The position numbers and the translations under genes are program-made. 24,279 bases of DNA. It comes from a virus. The stretch's first letter is position 1. Every line of letters starts with the position of its first letter. The notes beneath the pieces were generated by a model. That model was not told where the DNA came from, did no database searches, and saw only the letters and a program-made list of their open reading frames with translations. Positions 19,201-24,279 of the stretch are shown here, in pieces. The DNA lies in the IMG/VR virus record IMGVR_UViG_3300027749_000474, positions 1 through 24,279 of that record; one strand, given 5' to 3'.

Positions 19201-21038
19201 TGAACGCTATGAGCCCACCACAGGCGCCTCCACGCATGGCTGTGGGCGGATCTGTACCTGCACCATACAAGATTGGTGGAAGTGACAACATGGCTCCAGT
19301 AGACAATGGATGGAAGCCAGACAACGGTGTTACTACATTTAATATCGATAACGTACAGCAAATTGCTAAGGGTGGTTCTATTGAGAAGATGAAGCAAGAG
19401 ATGAAGTCCAAGGGCACGCCATGTATGACGCATGACCATGGATATGCTGATGGAGGGCGTGCAGGAAAAAAGTCTTCTAAGGAACCAAAGAGCACGGTTA
19501 AGGCGTACAAATTGTTCCGCGTACACAAGAAGCATCCCGGCAAGTTGTTCCCTCTTTTTGTCAACGCCAACGATCCCGTAGAGATGAACAAATGGGTGGA
19601 CGCTCAAGAGGGTGAGATGGCTGGTAGCAAGGTGAAGAGCAAGATTGGCCCGCTGGCGTATCGACCCGGTTGGCACGCTGGTGATCTACCCGTCGCTACC
19701 CACATCGGTGAGAAGTCTGACCCTGAACTAACAGCACCAGACGTCCGTCCCCACAACCACGTATGGGCTGAGGTCGAGATGCCTAACGATGTCGATTGGC
19801 AAACAGAAGCCAATGAGCGTGGCATGAACCCCAAGGGCAAGCTGATCGCACGCGAAGCACACATCACTGACCAGATCCCCAAGGGCGGTCACTACAGATA
19901 CAAGACCAATTCCAACATGACAGGCAACTGGCTGATTGGTGGAGCGATGAAGGTCAACCGTATATTGCATGACAAGGAAGTCAAAGCAATCAACAAGGCG
20001 GCAAAGGCAAAAGATCTGCCACGTATGCAGAAACAAAACTTGGCTGACTATGGATTTAAAGAAGGCGGATCGGCAAGCCCTACGCAGAAGAGCCCAGACA
20101 AGTTCAGACCTAAAGTCACAAAGGCATCGGAGGCGTTGGGTAAGCATGAGGGAAAGCATTTGAAGGTTACACAGTCTGATCGCACAAAGGTGGGTGGCGG
20201 GTTCCTCGGAGGCCCGGGGTTTTCTGGTCTGCAACACCTTTACCCTTCACACAAAGACGTCGCGTGGGGCGTGAACTCATCAGGCGCCGCCTCCAAGATC
20301 GCTAACGCCAATGCCGCTCACCCAGAGGGTGATGTGTTGTGGTCTACATTGCTCGGCGCTCCTAACCAACACACATCAAACCAAATGGTGTTTGATATGC
20401 TGATGAAGCAGTTCAAGAGTGGTATTAAGTCTGGCAAGATGACGCCTGAATTGCGTGATCGCATCAATGCTCAATTGGCCATGGCGGCAGACAGCGAAGG
20501 CAAGCCAATCTTTTCTAACGCAGACATTGCAAGCAAGAACTTCTTTAAAAACCTCAATACTTTCGATCAACGTCGCGTTATGGCTGACTTAATGGGCGGT
20601 AAAGCTGTGGGTGGTAAGAAGGGGCAAATCTTGAACTACGACAAGACAGTGGCCGACACAACAGAGCCTGAGTTGCTTGGTGCACCTACACACGCAATTG
20701 GCCCTCGCCTATTTCAGTTGAGTGGACAGCGTTCTGTACAACCAGATCTAAACCCAGCATTCCCTCACATGTTGCATGGAGAAGACTTAGGTCAGATGTT
20801 CCATCCAGTTCCACGTCAGATCATGTTGCCTGAGTTTCATGGCAAGATCAAACAAGCAAAAGGACGTGATGTTGGCTTTATGGACTTAACACGCAATACA
20901 CCGTCACAGCATTTGTCTGAAGAATTTCTCACACACTTGCAAAGACATGGATATAAAAAAGGCGGCAAAGTGAACCTATCCACAAATATGGATACCATTA
21001 ACTTAGAATTAAGCCGCAGAACAAAGAAAGCTAAATGA
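16257..21038 (+). CDS. Large polyvalent protein with PcfJ-like domain (1593 aa)
   Basis: Starts at GTG 16257 with GAAGGAA 8 bases upstream (MADNQSVPMPPHIKAELARL). Domains in order: an N-terminal helical part (1-225); a PcfJ-like domain (about 560-690) with EGNTMGHCVGGYCPDVLEG (H590, C591); a Pro/Gly/Gln-rich linker (about 925-1000); a conserved module at 1070-1255 (TVKAYKLFRVHKKHPGKLFP, GPLAYRPGWHAGDLPVATHI, YRYKTNSNMTGNWLIGGAMK); and a C-terminal domain (1280-1550) with FSGLQHLYPSHKDVAWGVN and ending GGKVNLSTNMDTINLELSRR. This fits the class of large polyvalent phage proteins that may enter the cell with the DNA. Gly-Gly motifs recur at domain borders. It lies between TerL and portal, overlapping the latter. 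Confidence 0.75.
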   Translation: MADNQSVPMPPHIKAELARLRALMVPDAEAYRRREIGSKRMEEEAKKIQPLRPLSAADTGDQYPLAAEGGSIRRFDVGGSNSISLDDLNEALRDRAPTIPEQFNRYIAPHIQRGLDAMLPFRQLAQKTFERNVYNPLNESVINNISSAIKTSGTNANDVNDAKIHIANAARKAIGMEPRPVEFDAQKALGNINEGEFDRQYVDMDKRHAQRLEELKKLIAQRKANGGQVDMDRMRLELMNRKSKGGVAHLAIGGQGPRNWVSGSVEQVLHPLKQRTAVGSDPAETLAEMNQKWTPEAIEQVAQTQPNVREMIPRQKTELEHKVHLNKWIQSNLGNYIKKQMATQNDPIRNLAEQGIVHIPSEQVGINRYKAGEHRTTHGGESFGKSEEAKAWEDAADVAITPTSIEKLHKRFQEPWMEKADPSTKLLHASSNMQASSLGFDHLVDVLKEDLASGRIRPEQLNKVSIEQAVRRAHEYDQEKKKAMAETALKATEGMAVHKEYPEGYKWIELAKPKIDVNKPLPEGFRWVEPKSGYERLEGPSILDPQRTRRYLGETKEEALKVAHEKSTIGAEDEKALEEALKYEGNTMGHCVGGYCPDVLEGRTRIFSLRDANNEPHVTIEVRPNQARSKYETDWFTSQPEELQDAITKQALAEHEATKQKRTPEEDRFTWGQALSNAIKSHMGEVPQQIVQIKGKGNKKPKKDYIPFVQDFVKSGNWSDVGDIHNAELHKWGKRYLNKEDIEALTPEEESAFASRNLNKANGGIIRKAEGGAVNPFDYENPEHVSTVAGHVSKHKDFKDLPEAHTRLGEVLSSGSYKHMEDPRVQMGLRKAGHNSYYTQEKTGKKLNKMVINKAVGGAVPSMNQMRAELIGKKPVSLSDLSTIGANEAPSMNVKAYVPPSGGELPVGGVSMGDQPLPIGGIDMSQQQGGQQLMPAGMAPPQGAPQGQPPQAGGMPSPLGAGAPSPQPPSNILQMTKQGQALNAMSPPQAPPRMAVGGSVPAPYKIGGSDNMAPVDNGWKPDNGVTTFNIDNVQQIAKGGSIEKMKQEMKSKGTPCMTHDHGYADGGRAGKKSSKEPKSTVKAYKLFRVHKKHPGKLFPLFVNANDPVEMNKWVDAQEGEMAGSKVKSKIGPLAYRPGWHAGDLPVATHIGEKSDPELTAPDVRPHNHVWAEVEMPNDVDWQTEANERGMNPKGKLIAREAHITDQIPKGGHYRYKTNSNMTGNWLIGGAMKVNRILHDKEVKAINKAAKAKDLPRMQKQNLADYGFKEGGSASPTQKSPDKFRPKVTKASEALGKHEGKHLKVTQSDRTKVGGGFLGGPGFSGLQHLYPSHKDVAWGVNSSGAASKIANANAAHPEGDVLWSTLLGAPNQHTSNQMVFDMLMKQFKSGIKSGKMTPELRDRINAQLAMAADSEGKPIFSNADIASKNFFKNLNTFDQRRVMADLMGGKAVGGKKGQILNYDKTVADTTEPELLGAPTHAIGPRLFQLSGQRSVQPDLNPAFPHMLHGEDLGQMFHPVPRQIMLPEFHGKIKQAKGRDVGFMDLTRNTPSQHLSEEFLTHLQRHGYKKGGKVNLSTNMDTINLELSRRTKKAK

Positions 21039-23572
21039 TGGATGAACTAGACCCACAGATCACAGAGAACGAAGACGGCAGTGCCGCAGTAGATCTACCT
21101 GAGATTGAAACGGAAGAACAGCCTGACGGTAGCGCCATAGTTACTATGGAGGAGGATGGCCCAGAGGCCAATCCAGACTTCTACGCCAACATGGCTGAAG
21201 ACTACGACGACTTCAAGTTGATGACGTTGGCTAGTCGGTACGTTGATTTGCTGAAGAAGGACAAAGATGCGCGTGAGCAAAGAGACAAGCAGTATGAAGA
21301 GGGTATTCGGCGCACTGGTATGGGGAATGACGCGCCCGGCGGTGCCACCTTCATGGGCGCTAGCAAAGTGGTACACCCTTCTATGGCTGAAGGATGTGTG
21401 GACTTCGCGGCACGCGCTATTAAAGAGATGTTTCCGCCTGACGGCCCCGTCCGAACCAAAATCCTAGGCAAGATGGATGAGATCAAGTCCGAGCGCGCAG
21501 AGCGTAAGCGTGACTATCTCAACTGGCAAATCACCGAACAGATCGAAGAATTCCGTGACGAACAAGAACAATTACTTACACAATTACCGCTAGGTGGCTC
21601 ACAGTACTTTAAGTTATGGTTTGATGAGCAGAAAAAGCGCCCATGCGTAGAGTTTTTGCCTATCGATCGTGTGATTCTGCCCTTCGCGGCCAGTAACTTT
21701 TACACCGCAGAACGTGCGGCGGAAGTGCATGAGATTACGCACTGGGAATTCAATCGACGTATAGCTAGTGGCATGTATCGTGATATCGATATGGTGCAAG
21801 CCACCATGTCACCTGAGCTTACAAGACCACAGAAAGCCAACGACAAGATTGAAGGCAAGAAGTGGGAAGACAACGAAGATGGACTGCGCAAGGTCTATCA
21901 CGTCTACACCTTCTTGGAGTTGGACGACGACAAGTACACCAAGGGTGAGATGGCGCCTTACATCTTGATGATCGATGAACTTGATAACGAAGTCATTGGT
22001 TTGTACCGTAACTGGGAAGAGCAAGACGAAACCATGACCAAGTTAGATTGGATTGTGGAGTTCAAGTTTATTCCTTGGAGGGGCGCATATGCGATTGGGT
22101 TACCTCATCTTATCGGTGGCTTGTCTGCCGCTCTTACTGGTTCTTTGCGTGCCCTTTTGGATAGTGCTCACATTAACAACGCCGCGACGATGCTCAAGCT
22201 CAAGGGAGCGAAGATGTCGGGGCAGAGTCAGTCGGTGGATGTGACGCAGATTGTGGAGATAGAGGGCGCGCCGGGCGTCACAGACATCCGCCAGATCGCT
22301 ATGCCTATGCCCTTTAACCCACCCAGCGCGGTTCTATTCCAGCTCCTAGGCTGGCTTGACAACGCGGCCAAGGGGGTAGTGACCACCAGTGAAGAAAAGA
22401 TCGCTGACGTCAACGCTAACGCGCCTGTAGGCACCACACAGGCTTTGATTGAGCAAGGCGCCGCGGTGTTTAGTGCTATTCATGCACGATTACACGAAAG
22501 CCAAGCACGCGTATTGAAAATCTTATGCCGCCTAAACCGTTGGCACTTTGATGAGATGCGCAAGTCTGACGTGGTGGCAGATCTAGAGATCAACCGCCAA
22601 GACTTCTCAAAGAACACAGACGTGGTGCCAGTCTCTGACCCACACATCTTCTCTGAGACTCAGCGTATGGCTCAGATGCAGGCTGTGATTCAGTTGGCTG
22701 AGAAGCATCCTGACCAGTTCAACATGAGCGCTGTGTTGTCTCGTTCACTCAAGCAGATGAAGGTGCCTAACATCAATGAGTTGATGAAGGATGTGCCTGC
22801 GCCTGAACAGCGGACTTCTGCTGACGAAAACGCGGCTATGCTGATTGGACAGCCAGCCTACGCGTACATGCAACAGGATCACATCGCTCACATACAGGAT
22901 CACTTGCAGTTTGGCTTAAACCCATTCTTGGGACAGTCGCCATTTGCGGATCCACAGTACCTAAACCACTTGATCGAGCATTTGAAGCAACACATGACTT
23001 TGTGGTACTTGAACCGCTCTAACGGCTATGTGGCTCAAGCTAATAAGGGCAAGCCTGTGGATAACTACGATGATCCAAAGATGACCGCGGTAATCGACCA
23101 GTTGTACACAACGGTTGGCGCCCACATCACGTTGGATGTTAAAGAAGTGTTCCAGCAGTTCATACCTGCCTTCCAGCAGTTGATACAGCAAGCACAACAG
23201 CGCGCACAGTCTGCCAAGCAGAACCTGCCACCAGATGCACAGGTCGTTCACGACACAAGCATGGCAGAGACGCAACGCAAGACACAGGCAGATCAACAGC
23301 GTGCTCAAGAAGCACAATTGAAAATATCTGCTCAATCTGCTGAGCACGACAAAGAGATAGCCGCCAAAATTGCAATAGAAAACGCTAAGATCACTGGTCA
23401 AGTGATTCAACAAAACACAGCCCAGCAAAACGCCTTGCAGATGCATGGCGCAGAGCAAGCTAACGACATGCAGAAGCACGCACTGGAGCAGGAAACAGCC
23501 ATGCAACAAGCGGCTATGCAACAACCGACGGAAACGTCACAACCTCAAGGAGCCGAAAATGGCAATATCTGA
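21035..23572 (+). CDS. Portal protein, P22-like type
   Basis: An 845-residue portal protein that forms the dodecameric DNA channel at the capsid vertex. Early conserved segment: GATFMGASKVVHPSMAEGCV and FAARAIKEMFPPDGPVRTKI, typical of this family. The centre has PLGGSQYFKLWFDE, DRVILPFAASNFYTAERAAE and FKFIPWRGAYAIGLPHLIGG (clip/stem/wing region). The last ~130 residues (from FQQLIQQAQQRAQSAKQNLP on) are Gln/Ala-rich and helical, matching the long barrel extension of P22-like portals. It starts by overlap with the polyvalent gene (AAATGATGG). The ribosome site AAGGAGC of the next gene is in its end. Confidence 0.88.
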   Translation: MMDELDPQITENEDGSAAVDLPEIETEEQPDGSAIVTMEEDGPEANPDFYANMAEDYDDFKLMTLASRYVDLLKKDKDAREQRDKQYEEGIRRTGMGNDAPGGATFMGASKVVHPSMAEGCVDFAARAIKEMFPPDGPVRTKILGKMDEIKSERAERKRDYLNWQITEQIEEFRDEQEQLLTQLPLGGSQYFKLWFDEQKKRPCVEFLPIDRVILPFAASNFYTAERAAEVHEITHWEFNRRIASGMYRDIDMVQATMSPELTRPQKANDKIEGKKWEDNEDGLRKVYHVYTFLELDDDKYTKGEMAPYILMIDELDNEVIGLYRNWEEQDETMTKLDWIVEFKFIPWRGAYAIGLPHLIGGLSAALTGSLRALLDSAHINNAATMLKLKGAKMSGQSQSVDVTQIVEIEGAPGVTDIRQIAMPMPFNPPSAVLFQLLGWLDNAAKGVVTTSEEKIADVNANAPVGTTQALIEQGAAVFSAIHARLHESQARVLKILCRLNRWHFDEMRKSDVVADLEINRQDFSKNTDVVPVSDPHIFSETQRMAQMQAVIQLAEKHPDQFNMSAVLSRSLKQMKVPNINELMKDVPAPEQRTSADENAAMLIGQPAYAYMQQDHIAHIQDHLQFGLNPFLGQSPFADPQYLNHLIEHLKQHMTLWYLNRSNGYVAQANKGKPVDNYDDPKMTAVIDQLYTTVGAHITLDVKEVFQQFIPAFQQLIQQAQQRAQSAKQNLPPDAQVVHDTSMAETQRKTQADQQRAQEAQLKISAQSAEHDKEIAAKIAIENAKITGQVIQQNTAQQNALQMHGAEQANDMQKHALEQETAMQQAAMQQPTETSQPQGAENGNI

Positions 23573-23717
23573 TGCAGAACAAAAAGGCCCAATGGTGCGT
23601 TATCACGCACGCTTGGCTCAAGGCGTAAAGCTGGACGGCACAAGCTTGGAGCCAAAGGGCGGAAGCCAAAAAGACAAGAAGCCACAAGGCGGTTTGTCGC
23701 AAGCTAAAAAGAAATGA
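23559..23717 (+). CDS. Small basic protein downstream of portal
   Basis: A 52-residue protein: MAISDAEQKGPMVRYHARLA, QGVKLDGTSLEPKGG and a Lys-rich end SQKDKKPQGG then SQAKKK. The ATG at 23559 overlaps the portal end and has CAAGGAG upstream. It carries two Gly-Gly motifs beside lysines (PKGGS, PQGGL) that resemble the linker motif of the polyvalent protein. Likely a head or injected accessory protein by position; not proven. Confidence 0.7.
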   Translation: MAISDAEQKGPMVRYHARLAQGVKLDGTSLEPKGGSQKDKKPQGGLSQAKKK

Positions 23718-23893
23718 TTGACCCCGTTATTCACGTATTGAAGCTACGCCAAGGAGAGATTGCCTCATCTCTTGCTGTTGGCAACGCAATTACGTGGGAA
23801 GCGTATCAACGAATGGTTGGTGAGTATCAGGGACTGCAATTTGTGCTTGATACCATTAACCGAATGTTAGACGAAGACAGAAATCAAGAATAA
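23714..23893 (+). CDS. Small unknown head-region protein (59 aa)
   Basis: An ATGA overlap with the previous gene opens 59 codons: MIDPVIHVLKLRQGEIASSL, AVGNAITWEAYQRMVGEYQG, ending LDTINRMLDEDRNQE. The pattern resembles short phage proteins near portal and head genes that have no established function. It ends directly before the GroES-leader hairpin. Confidence 0.7.
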   Translation: MIDPVIHVLKLRQGEIASSLAVGNAITWEAYQRMVGEYQGLQFVLDTINRMLDEDRNQE

Positions 23894-23966
23894 GTCCCCC
23901 TAAAGGACGAGGCCGCGTTGAAAAACGCATAAATGACGCATCTGCAATTATGGTGCATTTTAGGAG
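23894..23966 (+). promoter_or_regulatory. Structured leader of the GroES-like gene
   Basis: GTCC (23894-23897) pairs with GGAC (23905-23908); part of the loop, CCTAAA (23899-23904), is complementary to TTTAGG (23959-23964), the ribosome site of the next gene. Between them lie GCGTT/AACGC with a GAAA loop (near 23916-23929) and a weaker GCATC/GGTGC stem. The leader could form a pseudoknot that hides the ribosome site. No clear promoter is seen. Confidence 0.4.
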
Positions 23967-23971
23967 TTAGT

Positions 23972-24279
23972 ATGAGTGAGAAAGAAAAGATCCCAACGAT
24001 CGAGGGAAGCGCGCAAGCGTCTGATCCTCAAGAGCTGGAGTGGGCATTCCCGCAAGTGAATGCAGGTCAGACACCTCTTGGAGGGCGCGTAATTGTTCAG
24101 TTACGCCGCATCAAAAAGAAGGCTGGAATGATCATCATCGTCGATGAAACCAAAGAAAACGAAAAGTGGAACAACATGATCGGTAAGGTCGTGGCACTTG
24201 GGCCTTTGGCATACAAAAACCGCGACACCATGGAGTCTTGGCCAGAGGGAACTTGGGCACAAGTAGGTGATTTCGTGCG
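23972..24279 (+). CDS. GroES-like phage co-chaperonin (3' end missing)
   Basis: The visible 102 codons include TPLGGRVIVQLRRIKKKAGM, then IIIVDETKENEKWNNMIGKV and VALGPLAYKNRDTMESWPEG, matching phage co-chaperonins that cap GroEL with a GroES-like beta-barrel. Phage examples such as T4 gp31 help fold the major capsid protein. The mobile-loop part is the segment around KKKAGMIIIVDETKENEKW. Position next to the portal, probably before the capsid gene, fits. The start follows TTTTAGGAG. Confidence 0.82.
   Translation, partial: MSEKEKIPTIEGSAQASDPQELEWAFPQVNAGQTPLGGRVIVQLRRIKKKAGMIIIVDETKENEKWNNMIGKVVALGPLAYKNRDTMESWPEGTWAQVGDFV

Noticed and set aside
18944-19591. Long minus-strand frame (215 codons) inside the polyvalent gene
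   Set aside because: It mirrors the Pro/Gly/Gln-rich low-complexity region of the plus-strand gene and has no ribosome site.
22961-23524. Minus-strand frame of 187 codons opposite the portal C-terminus
   Set aside because: It is the shadow of the Gln/Ala-rich portal tail (Leu/Cys-rich translation) and has no ribosome site.
1-24279. CRISPR array, insertion sequence or retroelement
   Set aside because: No regularly spaced direct repeats, no transposase or reverse transcriptase and no terminal inverted repeats were seen.

Overview
The window looks like part of a double-stranded DNA tailed-phage genome (Caudoviricetes). It carries a terminase large subunit with ATPase and nuclease motifs, a large portal protein of the P22-like kind, a RuvC-like resolvase, a TOPRIM primase and an SF2 helicase. 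Many tightly overlapping small genes lie in one direction. There is no rRNA, no tRNA and no host metabolic gene. The small-gene families (QEGMTLRDYFAAKAM-type protein, Ref-like HNH protein, RWGLVSAQARVEVWRS-type protein) resemble phages of Betaproteobacteria, perhaps freshwater Burkholderiales; that host guess is inference.

Layout. 1-380: a leftward gene (partial) and a rightward Cro/YdaS-like HTH gene diverge from a control region. 590-3400: a structured RNA element leads into a ParB-like gene, a DEAH helicase and a small gene. 3402-4280: TOPRIM primase. 4250-4660: a strong promoter, a second structured RNA of the same design, then about 270 bases of structured noncoding DNA closed by an intrinsic terminator. 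4719-7981: a putative glycosyltransferase-like protein, small phage proteins, RuvC-like resolvase and Ref-like HNH protein. 8124-14069: about 20 small, mostly unknown genes, including three single-membrane-segment microproteins and an OB-fold-like protein. 14102-24279: the packaging and head module (probable TerS, TerL, a 1593-residue polyvalent protein with a PcfJ-like domain, portal, two small proteins, and the start of a GroES-like co-chaperonin).

The strongest non-gene signals are RNA-level. (1) Two RNA elements (591-693 and 4285-4382) share one architecture: a 5' hairpin whose 6-base loop is fully complementary to a strand just 3' of a small hairpin inside a long terminator-like stem. 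Both start at a promoter whose -10 box overlaps the stop codon of the gene before. (2) Five promoters share the motif TAATTTYCTGTTATAGT, and each is followed 7-8 bases later by a small hairpin whose stem sequence changes while pairing is kept. Transcripts would therefore begin with a stem-loop. (3) A perfect 21-bp palindrome inside the ParB-like gene recurs as two imperfect copies just after the terminase gene. (4) The 1593-residue protein carries a repeated Gly-Gly linker motif at more than ten places.
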